DNA from: JAQSWP01 sp040255215
GTDB taxonomy: Bacteria; Pseudomonadota; Alphaproteobacteria; Reyranellales; JAQSWP01
DNA length: 64,000 bases
Direction: 5' to 3'
Assembly (NCBI GenBank): GCA_040255215.1
Contig: JBDZUM010000001.1
Location: 62,001 to 126,000, forward strand
The number at the start of each line of letters is the position of its first letter. Positions within the stretch are counted from its first letter, which is position 1. Position numbers and translations under genes: made by a program. This document shows, piece after piece, positions 8,969 through 17,227 of this stretch. The notes under the pieces are model-generated. The model saw nothing but the letters and a program-made list of their open reading frames with translations. It had not been told where the DNA came from and did no database searches.

Positions 8969-9163
8969 CGTCGGCCCCCGATCGATACGGCGCCGCTGGC
9001 GGCGGCGCGGCTGGGCGGTTGTCTAGCACGGCCGGCCGGGCGGCAGCCAGTCGCCCGCCATCGCCGCCGCGCGCCCGCGTTGGGCGGGAAATTTGCTTTT
9101 GACAGGCCAGCGCAAGCGTGGCAAAGGGGCCCGACTTCACGAGATTTTTTCAGGAGGCTCGAC

Positions 9164-9505
9164 GTGTCGAAGCCGGAATGGGGCGTCAAGCGCACCTGCC
9201 AGAGCTGTGCTGTTCGCTTCTACGATCTCAAGCGCACGCCCATCGTATGCCCGAAATGCGGCCACAAGCACGATGCGGAGGATTTCGTCAAAACCCGCCG
9301 CACCCGGGGCGGCGCCGCCAAGGCTCCGCCGCCGCCCAAGAAAGTGGTGGAGAAGGTGGCGCCCGAGCTCGACGCGATCGAGGATGTCGCGCCTGACGAC
9401 GATTCGGACGACGATATCATCGAGGATACGTCGGACCTCGGCGAGGACGGGGACGACATTCCGGACGTGCTGGAATCGGATTCCGACGAGGAACCCAGCA
9501 CCTAG
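9164..9505 (+). CDS. TIGR02300 family zinc-ribbon protein
   Basis: A 113-residue protein of the alphaproteobacterial TIGR02300 family, function unknown. The N-terminus has a zinc ribbon, CQSC at residues 12-15 and CPKC at about 29-32, with FYDLKRTP between. The middle is Lys/Pro-rich and the C-terminal half is a long Asp/Glu/Ser tract with no fold signal. Start is GTG at 9164, preceded by AGGAGG at ideal spacing; earlier in-frame Mets lie in aroA-divergent space without a site. It diverges from aroA and precedes tRNA-Ala, an arrangement seen in related genomes. Confidence 0.88.
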   Translation: MSKPEWGVKRTCQSCAVRFYDLKRTPIVCPKCGHKHDAEDFVKTRRTRGGAAKAPPPPKKVVEKVAPELDAIEDVAPDDDSDDDIIEDTSDLGEDGDDIPDVLESDSDEEPST

Positions 9506-9534
9506 GCGGGGTACCGGGCGGCCCGACAAACCCC

Positions 9535-9563
9535 TTGCGTCGGGCTTGGGCTGCCCTTACTTT
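9535..9563 (+). promoter_or_regulatory. probable sigma-70 promoter of tRNA-Ala
   Basis: TTGCGT (9535-9540), a 17-base spacer and TACTTT (9558-9563) stand 47 bases before the tRNA 5' end. The match is fair, not perfect. Confidence 0.5.
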
Positions 9564-9610
9564 CCGCGCGTTCCGACCGGCAGCGAGCCGGCGGGCGACC
9601 CAGAATTCTC

Positions 9611-9686
<76 letters not shown>

Positions 9687-9691
9687 GATCG

Positions 9692-9728
9692 GAAGCCCGG
9701 TGCGCCAGCGCCGGGCTTCTTTCGTTTC
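9692..9728 (+). terminator. Rho-independent terminator after tRNA-Ala
   Basis: GAAGCCCGG (9692-9700) and CCGGGCTTC (9711-9719) form a perfect 9-bp stem with a 10-base loop, followed by TTTCGTTTCG. It is six bases after the tRNA CCA. Confidence 0.85.
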
Positions 9729-9801
9729 GTCCCCTTGATCGCCGTCAATTCCCGCCCCTGCCCCGGCCGCTATGGTCCGGCAGCGTGAAGGGAAACGGAC
9801 C

Positions 9802-11175
9802 ATGAACCGGCGGAACATCGACGATCTGCAGACAGTGATCGCGCGCTATGCGGCGCGCGCGACGCCGCGCTACACCTCCTACCCGACCGCGCCGCATTTC
9901 CTGCCCGGGTTCCCCGAAGCGCAGTATCGCCAGTGGCTGGGCGCGGCCGGTCCGGTCACGCCGATATCGCTCTACCTGCACGTGCCGTTCTGCGACCGAA
10001 TGTGCTGGTACTGTGGCTGCAACATGAAGCTGGCGGCGCGCTATGCGCCGATCGCGGACTACGTCGACGCCCTGCTGGCGGAAATCGATCTGGTCGCGGC
10101 CGCCCTGCCGGCGCGCATGGCGGTGGCGCATCTGCACTGGGGCGGCGGCACGCCGACCTCGCTGTCGCCCGACGACTTCGCGCGCGTCATGGCGCATCTG
10201 CGGCGGCGCTTCGATCTTGCCGCGGACGCGGAGATCGCCATCGAAACCGATCCGCGCACGCTGTCGGACGAGATGATCGACCGGCTGGGCCGCGAAGGCG
10301 TGACCAGGGCCAGCTTCGGCGTGCAGGAATTCGATCCGCGGGTGCAGCAGGCGATCAATCGCGTGCAGCCGCCGGAGATGGTGGCGCGTGCCGTCGACGG
10401 CCTGCGCACGGCCGGCATCGCCAACATCAATTTCGACCTGATCTATGGATTGCCGCATCAGAGCGTGGCGACCCTGACCCACACCATTGCGCTATGCGCC
10501 GCGATGCGGCCCGATCGCGTGGCGCTGTTCGGCTACGCCCATGTACCGTGGATGGCGAAGAACCAGCGCCTGATCGAGGAGGCCGCGTTGCCCGATGCCG
10601 CGGCGCGCGCGGCCCAGGCAATGGCGGCCGAGCAGGCGCTGCAGGCGGCCGGCTATCAGGCGATCGGCATCGATCACTACGCCCTGCCCGGCGATACGCT
10701 GGCGGTGGCAGCGCAGCACGGCAGGCTGCGTCGCAATTTCCAGGGCTACACGACCGACACGGCCGAAACGCTGATCGGGCTCGGCGCCACCGCCATCGGC
10801 CGCACACGGTCCGGCTACGTGCAGAACATCGCCGAGACCGGGGCCTGGGCCCGCGCCGTGCGGTCGGGCGTCCTGCCGGTCGCCAAGGGTTGCGCCATCA
10901 GCGACGACGACCGGCTGCGCGGCCATGTCATCGAACGCATCATGTGCGATGGCACGGTCGATTGCGCGGCGGCGGCGCAGCGCTTTGGCGCGCCTGCGGA
11001 CTGGGGCCGCGACGCGCTGGCCGATCTCGCGCCGCTGGAACGGGACGGCGTGCTCAATCGCTCCGGCACGACGATATGGCTCGATCCACGCGCCAAGCCA
11101 CTGGCGCGTGTGGTGGCCGCCGCCTTCGACGCGCATTTGCAGACCGGCAAGGGACGTCACGCGGCGACGGTGTGA
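9802..11175 (+). CDS. hemN: oxygen-independent coproporphyrinogen III oxidase
   Basis: HemN is a radical-SAM enzyme that turns coproporphyrinogen III into protoporphyrinogen IX without oxygen. The 457-residue length and the cluster motif CDRMCWYCGC (around residues 64-73; CxxxCxxC plus the following Cys of true HemN) support HemN itself rather than the shorter HemW. RYTSYPTAPHF near residue 22, GGGTPTSL around 114 and the YGLPHQ segment near 215 are also typical. Start at ATG 9802 behind a GGAAACGGA site; the upstream in-frame GTG/ATG at 9772 lacks a site. Low-oxygen control is likely from the family but no clear FNR box is seen. Confidence 0.95.
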   Translation: MNRRNIDDLQTVIARYAARATPRYTSYPTAPHFLPGFPEAQYRQWLGAAGPVTPISLYLHVPFCDRMCWYCGCNMKLAARYAPIADYVDALLAEIDLVAAALPARMAVAHLHWGGGTPTSLSPDDFARVMAHLRRRFDLAADAEIAIETDPRTLSDEMIDRLGREGVTRASFGVQEFDPRVQQAINRVQPPEMVARAVDGLRTAGIANINFDLIYGLPHQSVATLTHTIALCAAMRPDRVALFGYAHVPWMAKNQRLIEEAALPDAAARAAQAMAAEQALQAAGYQAIGIDHYALPGDTLAVAAQHGRLRRNFQGYTTDTAETLIGLGATAIGRTRSGYVQNIAETGAWARAVRSGVLPVAKGCAISDDDRLRGHVIERIMCDGTVDCAAAAQRFGAPADWGRDALADLAPLERDGVLNRSGTTIWLDPRAKPLARVVAAAFDAHLQTGKGRHAATV

Positions 11176-11179
11176 GCCG

Positions 11180-11926
11180 TCAGCGGCGCCGGGCCGCGTC
11201 CTCGATTGCTCGCACCACCTGCGCCTGACCCTTGCTTCGAGCATGGTCCAGCGCCGTCGCGCCGCCGCGATCGGCGATATCGACGCGCGCGCCAGCCGCG
11301 AGCAACAGGCGCACGATCTCGACGTGGCGCGAACCGCCATCGCCCAGGATCACCGCCTCCAGCAACGCGGTCCAGCCGAGATTGTTGACATGATCGAGCG
11401 GGGCGCCAGCCTCGATCAGCGCCCGTACCGGTTCGACGTGACCCAGATGCGCGGCGGCGATCAGCGCCGTGCCGCGATAGGGGCTGGTGACGTTCTTAGC
11501 GCTGTTGCCGCCGGCAATCGCGATGCGCACCATACGGGCGTCGTCGCGCACCGCAGCGATGGTCACGAGATCGTATTGCTGCGCATCGAGCGCATTGGCG
11601 TCGGCGCCCTTCTCCATCAGGAACCGCGCCATGTCGTACTGACCGGCATGGCCCGCGACATGCAGCGGCGTGCGGCGATGGTCGTCGCGCGCATCGATGT
11701 CGGCTCCGGCCGCCAACGCCTGACCAGCCGCCGCAACGTCGCCGCTGGCGGCCGCCGCATGCAGGCCGCGATAGGCGGCGATCTCCGTCGGGCTGGGCGG
11801 CACTTGCGCCGCGGCGGAGGCAGCGAATGCCAGCGCTGCCAGCAGCGGCACGAGCAAACGCGACGACGTAGCCCTGCATCGGTCCTGACTTGACACATGC
11901 GAAGAGCGCTTTCTTCCTGCATCCAT
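11180..11926 (-). CDS. secreted ankyrin-repeat protein
   Basis: A 248-residue protein that opens with a basic stretch and then a hydrophobic signal segment (LLVPLLAALAFAASAAAQ, about residues 24-41), so the mature part should be periplasmic. It then carries about five ankyrin repeats; the clearest are near residues 51-80 (LHAAAASGDVAAAGQALAAG), 85-115 (RTPLHVAGHAGQYDMARFL), 152-180 and 184-220. The start is uncertain: several in-frame Mets or GTGs could be used, and one nearer the hydrophobic segment would make a more normal signal peptide. Ankyrin repeats bind proteins; no partner is suggested by the context. It converges with hemN, four bases apart. Confidence 0.85.
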   Translation of the reverse strand: MDAGRKRSSHVSSQDRCRATSSRLLVPLLAALAFAASAAAQVPPSPTEIAAYRGLHAAAASGDVAAAGQALAAGADIDARDDHRRTPLHVAGHAGQYDMARFLMEKGADANALDAQQYDLVTIAAVRDDARMVRIAIAGGNSAKNVTSPYRGTALIAAAHLGHVEPVRALIEAGAPLDHVNNLGWTALLEAVILGDGGSRHVEIVRLLLAAGARVDIADRGGATALDHARSKGQAQVVRAIEDAARRR

Positions 11927-12000
11927 ATCGGTTCCCCCTCGATTCCGCGACCAGCCTATCCTAGCGTCGCGCTGGCATCACGCCGCCCCGGGAGGAGCAA

Positions 12001-12783
12001 TTGCCCTACGAAACGATCCTGTTCGCCGCTGACGGTCCGATCGCCACCGTCACCATCAACCGGCCCGAGGCGCTCAATGCGCTCAACACGAAGGTGTTCG
12101 CCGAACTCTACGAGCTGTTCGAGCGCATCGGCCGGGACGAGAGTATTCGCGTCGTGGTGCTGAAGGGTGCGGGCGAAAAGGCCTTCGTCGCCGGCGCCGA
12201 TATCCGGGAGATGGCCGGCATGAGCCGGACGCAGGCCGAGGCCAGGAGCTGGAACGGCATGCGGCTCTACGACCGGATGCGGCGATTGCCGCAGCCGATC
12301 ATCGCCTCGATCCAGGGCTACGCGCTGGGCGGCGGCATGCTGATAGCGCTGGCCTGCGACATCCGCATCGCCTCGACCGCGGCGAGCTTCGGCTATCCCG
12401 AGATCAAGCTCGGTATATTCCCCGGCACTGGCGGCACGGTGCTGATCGACCGGCTGCTGGGCGCGGCGGCGGCGCGCGCCATCTGCATCCTGGGCGAACG
12501 CCTGACCGCCGAGCGCGCCTGGCAGCTCGGCATCGTCAGCAAGCTCGTGGCGCCCGGCGATCTGAGGGCCGCGACGCAGGATGCGGCAGCAACGGTGGCC
12601 GGCTACAGCCCGCTGGCCTTGCGCGAACTGAAGCGCTCGCTCAACGCCTCGCTCGAACTCGACTTCTCGGCGGCGCGCGAGATCGAGATCGACGCCTATG
12701 GCGCGGCCTTCGACAGCCACGACCGGCAGGAAGGCATGAACGCCTTTCTGGAGAAGCGGCAGCCGCGCTTCACAGGCCGCTGA
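12001..12783 (+). CDS. enoyl-CoA hydratase/isomerase family protein
   Basis: A 260-residue crotonase-fold protein. AGADIREMAG (about residue 64) is the oxyanion-hole loop and GYALGGGMLIALACD (about residue 105) the second. FGYPEIKLGIFPGTGGT near 130 keeps the Glu matching rat hydratase Glu164. The position of Glu144, normally in GGGxE, is Leu here (GGGMLIAL), so classical two-Glu hydration is doubtful; isomerase or another crotonase activity is possible. Start is TTG at 12001, behind GGAGGAG; no nearer ATG fits the family N-terminus. It precedes a GH88-like hydrolase by 47 bases on the same strand. Confidence 0.85.
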   Translation: MPYETILFAADGPIATVTINRPEALNALNTKVFAELYELFERIGRDESIRVVVLKGAGEKAFVAGADIREMAGMSRTQAEARSWNGMRLYDRMRRLPQPIIASIQGYALGGGMLIALACDIRIASTAASFGYPEIKLGIFPGTGGTVLIDRLLGAAAARAICILGERLTAERAWQLGIVSKLVAPGDLRAATQDAAATVAGYSPLALRELKRSLNASLELDFSAAREIEIDAYGAAFDSHDRQEGMNAFLEKRQPRFTGR

Positions 12784-12830
12784 TGCCGGACGCTATACTG
12801 GCCGGATAACGAGAACGCGGGAGGACATGG

Positions 12831-13982
12831 ATGCTGGGCGAAGGCGACTGGAAGGCGAAGTACGAAGACGCCCGCACGCACATGATCGGACGGCTGCGCC
12901 GGAGCATCGCCGACCCGCTCGCCGGCTGGCCGGACCATGCCGATCCCAGGACCGGCACATGGATCACCAAGGAGGACGGCGACTGCACCGGCGGCTTCTT
13001 CGCCGGCTGGCTGTGGCTGGCCGGACGCCAGCATCCCGACCTGCTGCCGGCGGCGCGGCACTGGGGCTATGGGCTGCGGCGACGGCTGCGCTCGAAGACG
13101 CATTATCGCGGCATGCTGTTCTATCAGGGCGTCCTGCTCGGCCGGCTGCTGCATGGCGAGGACGAGGCGCGCGAACTGACCATCGACGTCGCCCGGGCGC
13201 TGGCCGACGATTTCAACCAGGCCGCCGGCGTGATCGGCCTTGGCGAGGAAGGCGAAGAGACGTCCAATCTCGGGCCAGGCGAAACCACGGTCGACGCCAT
13301 CGGCATGATCGTCGCTTGCCTGACCTATGCCGCGCGCGAGACCGGCGACGATCGGCTGCGCGACATGGCGAGGAGCCACGCGCTGACGCATGTCGACTGG
13401 TGCGTGCGCGCCGACGGCTCGGTCTGCCAGTCGGCGTCGTTCGATGTCGATACGGGGCAGCTGACCCGCCGCTACACGCACAAGGGCTATTCGCCGGAGA
13501 GCACGTGGGGCCGGGCGCAGGCCTGGTCGATGCTGGGCTATGCGTTGGCGGCGCTGTGGCAGCCGGACGAGCCGGTATTCCTGCGCACCGCGCAGCGCAT
13601 CGCCGACTGGTGGATCGCCAACGTGCCGGCGGACGGCGTCTCGTTCTGGGATTTCGGCGATCCGCGCATTCCCGACACATGGCGGGATACTTCGGCGCCG
13701 GCCATGGTGTCGGCCGCCCTGCTCAAGATCGCCGGCCTCACGAAGGATAAAACGCAGAGCGAGAAATATCGCGCCGCAGCCGAGAACGGCATCCGTACGA
13801 TGGTGAGCGAATGGCTGACGCCGCTCGGGCCAAACGAGACCCGGCCGGCGGGCATGCTGATCGGCGCCTGCTACCATCCAACCATCGGCCATGCGGTCGA
13901 CTGCGAAGCGGTGTGGCCCGACTACTATCTCTTCGAAGCGCTCGAGGTGCTGACCGGCCGGCTGGGCGAAGCGGAGATCTAG
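12831..13982 (+). CDS. GH88-like unsaturated uronyl hydrolase
   Basis: A 383-residue (alpha/alpha)6-barrel glycosidase-like protein of the GH88/GH105 group, which hydrolyse unsaturated glucuronyl or galacturonyl ends made by polysaccharide lyases. The best landmark is YSPESTWGRAQAWSMLGYA (about residues 222-240), matching the STWxRGQAW signature of unsaturated glucuronyl hydrolases. NLGPGETTVDAIGMI (about 144-158) holds the likely catalytic Asp, and DTSAPAMVSAALLKI (about 287-301) matches the late SSAxAIxASxLLEL block. No signal peptide is seen, so it is probably cytoplasmic and acts on imported oligosaccharides. The stop is four bases before the PRISE reductase start, so the two are probably translated from one mRNA. 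No lyase or transporter is nearby. Confidence 0.82.
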   Translation: MLGEGDWKAKYEDARTHMIGRLRRSIADPLAGWPDHADPRTGTWITKEDGDCTGGFFAGWLWLAGRQHPDLLPAARHWGYGLRRRLRSKTHYRGMLFYQGVLLGRLLHGEDEARELTIDVARALADDFNQAAGVIGLGEEGEETSNLGPGETTVDAIGMIVACLTYAARETGDDRLRDMARSHALTHVDWCVRADGSVCQSASFDVDTGQLTRRYTHKGYSPESTWGRAQAWSMLGYALAALWQPDEPVFLRTAQRIADWWIANVPADGVSFWDFGDPRIPDTWRDTSAPAMVSAALLKIAGLTKDKTQSEKYRAAAENGIRTMVSEWLTPLGPNETRPAGMLIGACYHPTIGHAVDCEAVWPDYYLFEALEVLTGRLGEAEI

Positions 13983-13986
13983 GCAA

Positions 13987-15069
13987 GTGGCGCAGAACAC
14001 CGTCCTGATCGCCGGCGCCAGCGGCCTGATCGGCCGCGAAGCGGTGCGTCACTTCGCCAATCAGCCGGGCTGGCGCGTGCTCGCCCTATCGCGCCGGCCG
14101 CCGGAAGTCGACGTCGCGGTCGAGCATCTCGGCGTCGATCTGCTGGATGCCGAGGCGGTCGCCGCGCTGGCGCCGCGACTGTTGGGCGTCACGCACCTGG
14201 TCTATGCCGCGCTGATGGAACATCCCGGTCTGGTGCGCGGCTGGCGCGATCGCGAGCAGATGGCGGCCAACATCGCCATGCTGCGCCATCTGTTCGAACC
14301 GCTGGCGGCCGTGGCGCCCGGGCTGCGCCATGTCAGCCTGTTCCAGGGCACCAAGGCCTATGGCGCGCATCTGCACCGCGTGCCGGTGCCGGCGCGCGAG
14401 GACGCACCGCGCGACGGCCATGAAAACTTCTACTGGCTGCAGGAAGACTATCTGCGCGAGCGGCGCAGCGGCGCGCAATGGTCGCTGACGATCTGGCGGC
14501 CGCAGGTGGTGTTCGGCCATGCCGCCGGCAGCCCGATGAACGTGCTGGCGGCGATCGGCGCCTATGCCGCCATCCGCCGCCACCAGCGCCTGCCCTTCGC
14601 CTATCCCGGCGGCGCGGCCTATGCCAACGAGGCGGTCGACGCGCGGCTGATCGCGCGCGCCCTGCACTGGGCCGCCAGCGACAGACGGGCGGCGGACCAG
14701 ACCTTCAACATCACCAACGGCGACGTGTTCGACTGGCCGTCGCTATGGCCGCATCTGGCGCAGATCTTCGGCGTCGAGGACGGAGCGCCCGAGCCGCAGC
14801 GCCTGGCGCAAACGCTGCCGCCGCTTGAAGCGGTGTGGGCGGAGATCGTCGCAGCACATGGGCTGCAGCCCCTGACGCTCGAGCAGTTCGCCGGCGCCTC
14901 GCTGCAATACGCCGATTTCCTGCTGGCGCCGCAGGCGCGCGAGGCCCCGCCGCCGGTGCTGGTCAGCACCATCAAGCTGCGCCAGGCCGGCTTCGCCGAC
15001 TGCATCGACACGCTGACCATGCTGCGCGAACTGGTCGCCGACATGCGCCAGCGCCGCTATCTGCCCTGA
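13987..15069 (+). CDS. PRISE-type short-chain reductase (progesterone 5-beta-reductase/iridoid synthase-like)
   Basis: A 360-residue extended SDR. The nucleotide motif is LIAGASGLIGREAV at about residues 6-19. The catalytic residues of the PRISE group are visible: Lys in FQGTKAYGAHL (about residue 121) and Tyr in ENFYWLQEDYLRER (about 147). Known relatives reduce enone C=C bonds with NADPH. GTG start at 13987, directly after the GH88-like gene; no ATG earlier fits. Coupling with a GH88-like enzyme suggests a shared sugar or glycoside route, but that is inference from adjacency only. Confidence 0.82.
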   Translation: MAQNTVLIAGASGLIGREAVRHFANQPGWRVLALSRRPPEVDVAVEHLGVDLLDAEAVAALAPRLLGVTHLVYAALMEHPGLVRGWRDREQMAANIAMLRHLFEPLAAVAPGLRHVSLFQGTKAYGAHLHRVPVPAREDAPRDGHENFYWLQEDYLRERRSGAQWSLTIWRPQVVFGHAAGSPMNVLAAIGAYAAIRRHQRLPFAYPGGAAYANEAVDARLIARALHWAASDRRAADQTFNITNGDVFDWPSLWPHLAQIFGVEDGAPEPQRLAQTLPPLEAVWAEIVAAHGLQPLTLEQFAGASLQYADFLLAPQAREAPPPVLVSTIKLRQAGFADCIDTLTMLRELVADMRQRRYLP

Positions 15070-15142
15070 GAGCCTGGCGCATAAGCCGTTGAAAACAAAA
15101 GGAATGAACCGGCTGTCCGGCAACGACCATTCTTGTCTGCCC

Positions 15143-15170
15143 CTTGATTCCGGGGCGAAATTCCCCACAT
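15143..15170 (+). promoter_or_regulatory. RpoH (sigma-32) type promoter of the hsp20 gene
   Basis: CTTGAT (15143-15148), a 14-base spacer and CCCCACAT (15163-15170) match the heat-shock consensus CTTGAA / CCCCATNT closely. It would start transcription near 15177, leaving an 80-odd base leader before hsp20. Confidence 0.7.
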
Positions 15171-15260
15171 GCTCGCTGCGACCATGGTCAGACCGGCCAG
15201 GGTTGCAGGGTGCCTTCGGGGCCCGCCTATGCGCTTCGCTCGCGACAGAGGAGGATGCAC

Positions 15261-15719
15261 GTGACTCGCCTATCGCTGTTCAACAGCCCGCTGATGCTGG
15301 GCTTCGACCATTTCGAGCGCACGCTCGAACGGATCGCGAAGAACGGCGACGGCTATCCGCCTTACAACATCGAACGCATTGGCGAAAACGGTCTGCGCAT
15401 CACGCTGGCCGTGGCCGGCTTCACCACTGACGATCTCGCGATCGAGCTGGCGGAAAACCAGCTCGTGGTGCGCGGTCGCCAGCAGGACGATCCGGACCGC
15501 GTCTACCTGCATCGCGGCATCGCCGCACGGCAGTTCCAGCGCGGATTCATGCTGGCCGAGGGAATCGAAGTCAAAGGCGCCACGCTCGACAACGGCCTGT
15601 TGAGCATCGAGCTCGAACGGCCGCCGCAGGAATTGCGGGTGCGCAACATCGCCATCGAGGCCGGCGGCGGCAAGAACCGCACGCTGGATCTCAAGGCCGA
15701 GAAGAAGCAGGTCGAGTGA
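15261..15719 (+). CDS. Hsp20 family small heat-shock protein
   Basis: A 152-residue alpha-crystallin domain chaperone that holds unfolding proteins. PPYNIERIGENGLRITLAVA (about residue 36) opens the domain and DNGLLSIELERP (about residues 111-122) holds the conserved GxL motif; the C-terminal extension is charged. I choose GTG 15261 rather than ATG 15255: AGAGGAGG ends at 15254, leaving zero space for the ATG but six bases for the GTG, and the family begins (M)TRLSLF. Placed behind an RpoH-type promoter and directly before a DUF1150 gene, as in other alphaproteobacteria. Confidence 0.93.
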   Translation: MTRLSLFNSPLMLGFDHFERTLERIAKNGDGYPPYNIERIGENGLRITLAVAGFTTDDLAIELAENQLVVRGRQQDDPDRVYLHRGIAARQFQRGFMLAEGIEVKGATLDNGLLSIELERPPQELRVRNIAIEAGGGKNRTLDLKAEKKQVE

Positions 15720-15796
15720 GGCGTCGCCGGGCGCGTTCCGGCAGGCAGGGATGCACCGTCCCGCCAATGCGTAGAGTACTGTAAGCGAGGTGTGAA

Positions 15797-16015
15797 ATGC
15801 CCGAAGCGATCGATCTTCGTACCCTGAGCAGCCAGCAGCTGGCCGGATTCGGCCTCGAGGAGCTCGCCTACATCAAGAAGGTGGAGCTGCCGGAAGGCCT
15901 GACCGGGTTCGGCATCTTCAGCGCCGACGGCCATCCCGTCGCGGTGGCGCAGACCGTCGAAATGGCGCAGGCGCTGATCCGCCAGCACGAGCTGGAGCCC
16001 GTCCACATCCACTGA
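15797..16015 (+). CDS. DUF1150 family protein
   Basis: A 72-residue protein matching the alphaproteobacterial DUF1150 family, function unknown. The recognisable core is FGLEELAYIKKV followed by GFGIFSADGHPVAVAQT. It is 77 bases after hsp20 on the same strand with only a weak site (GCGAGGTGTGAA) before the ATG, and no promoter is obvious between them, so it is likely part of the heat-shock transcript. It could help a small heat-shock protein, but that rests only on neighbourhood. Confidence 0.88.
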   Translation: MPEAIDLRTLSSQQLAGFGLEELAYIKKVELPEGLTGFGIFSADGHPVAVAQTVEMAQALIRQHELEPVHIH

Positions 16016-16056
16016 GTGAGCCGTCGCGGCTGCCGCAGGGCGGCCGCGATGCCGCC

Positions 16057-16524
16057 TCAGGCGGCGTTGGTCGCCGCGTTGCCTTCCGTCAGGATGATGT
16101 AGAGCGCGTCGGCCGTTTCGGTCTTGCGCAGCTTCTCGCAGACCGTCTGGTCGCGCAGCAGGCGCGACACGCGCGCCAGGGCCTTGAGATGGTCGGCACC
16201 GGCCGTCTCCGGCGCCAGCAGCAGGAAAATCAGATCCACCGGCCGCTCGTCGATCGATTCGAAATCGATCGGCGTCGACAGGCGCGCAAACACGCCATGC
16301 AGACGTTTCAATCCCGCGAGCTTGCCGTGCGGAATGGCGATGCCGTTGCCGACGCCAGTCGTGCCCAGCCGCTCGCGTTCGAGCAGCACGTCGAAGATCT
16401 GCCGCTCGTGCAGCTGCGTCAGCGCCGCGGCGCGTTCGGCCAGCTCCTGCAGAGCCTGCTTCTTGCTGGTCGCCCGCAGATCGGCGATGACCGAGTCCGG
16501 ACCGATGAGATCGGCGATTTCCAT
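16057..16524 (-). CDS. ptsN: PTS IIA-like nitrogen regulatory protein
   Basis: EIIA-Ntr, the end acceptor of the nitrogen phosphotransferase chain, which controls potassium and nitrogen responses rather than sugar uptake. The 155-residue length is standard. The phosphorylated His lies in GNGIAIPHGKL (about residue 66), and the C-terminal part has LIFLLLAPE and HLKALARVSRLLRD. The ATG at 16524 is taken because the family begins MEIADLI; an in-frame extension upstream overlaps the hpf end and has no match. It closes the rpoN-hpf-ptsN run, the usual order. Confidence 0.95.
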   Translation of the reverse strand: MEIADLIGPDSVIADLRATSKKQALQELAERAAALTQLHERQIFDVLLERERLGTTGVGNGIAIPHGKLAGLKRLHGVFARLSTPIDFESIDERPVDLIFLLLAPETAGADHLKALARVSRLLRDQTVCEKLRKTETADALYIILTEGNAATNAA

Positions 16525-16546
16525 GGCTTTCCCTTCTGCCGGGACG

Positions 16547-17134
16547 CTAGCCGTTGAGATTCTGCGGGTCGACCCAGCCGATGTTTCCATCGGTCCGGCG
16601 GTAGACCATGTTCAGCCCGCCATGGGCGCTGTTGCGGAACATCATCGCCGCCTCCCCCGTGAGATCGAGCCGCATGACCGCCTCGCCCACCGTCAGGGTC
16701 TGCAGCCGCGTCTGCATCTCCGCAACCACAACCGGATCGAGCCGGTCGGGTTCCTCCTGCGTCTCAACTGCGTCGTCCGGTTCGCCGCGCAGCACGTACT
16801 GCTGCGCCGCTATTGATTCGATTTCGGACGCCTGCGCGGCGTTGTGGTCGCGCAGGCGGCGCTTGTAGCGGCGCAGCCGCTTGGCCACGCGCTCGAGCGC
16901 GCGGTCGAAGGCGACATAGGCGTCGTCGCCGGTTGCCTCAGACTGCATGAAAATGCCGCGCCGCGCATGCACCTGGATATCGCAACGCAGCAAATGGGCC
17001 TCACGCGAGAACTGAACCGACCCGTCCAGGGCATGATCGAAATACTTGCCGACGGCGCTTTCGAGAGCCTCGCCGACATGGCGCTGCAAAGCCTCACCGA
17101 TATCGATCTGCTTGCCGCTAATCGAGAGTTTCAT
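16547..17134 (-). CDS. hpf: ribosome hibernation promoting factor, long form
   Basis: A 195-residue long HPF. The N-terminal RaiA/YfiA domain (residues 1-100) binds the 30S decoding site; FDRALERVAKRLRRYKRRLRDH is its basic end. The C-terminal domain (about 137-195), with GEAVMRLDLTGEAAMMFRN and YRRTDGNIGWVDP, dimerises to make 100S ribosomes. ATG 17134 is preferred since the family begins MKLSISGKQIDIG; a GTG at 17170 would add 12 residues. It has no strong site and is 93 bases after rpoN, so it may have its own control. Confidence 0.94.
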   Translation of the reverse strand: MKLSISGKQIDIGEALQRHVGEALESAVGKYFDHALDGSVQFSREAHLLRCDIQVHARRGIFMQSEATGDDAYVAFDRALERVAKRLRRYKRRLRDHNAAQASEIESIAAQQYVLRGEPDDAVETQEEPDRLDPVVVAEMQTRLQTLTVGEAVMRLDLTGEAAMMFRNSAHGGLNMVYRRTDGNIGWVDPQNLNG

Positions 17135-17227
17135 CAACAAAACCAGATACTTGGGACGGGTATCATTCACCGGGCCGAAAGCGGCCGCTCGATGAGGCGC
17201 GCACCATAGTGACGCATCCTGCCCGAG

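Noticed and set aside
15177..15262. A ROSE-type RNA thermometer in the hsp20 leader
   Set aside because: A UYGCU-like stretch is present but I could not build a convincing stem covering the ribosome-binding site.
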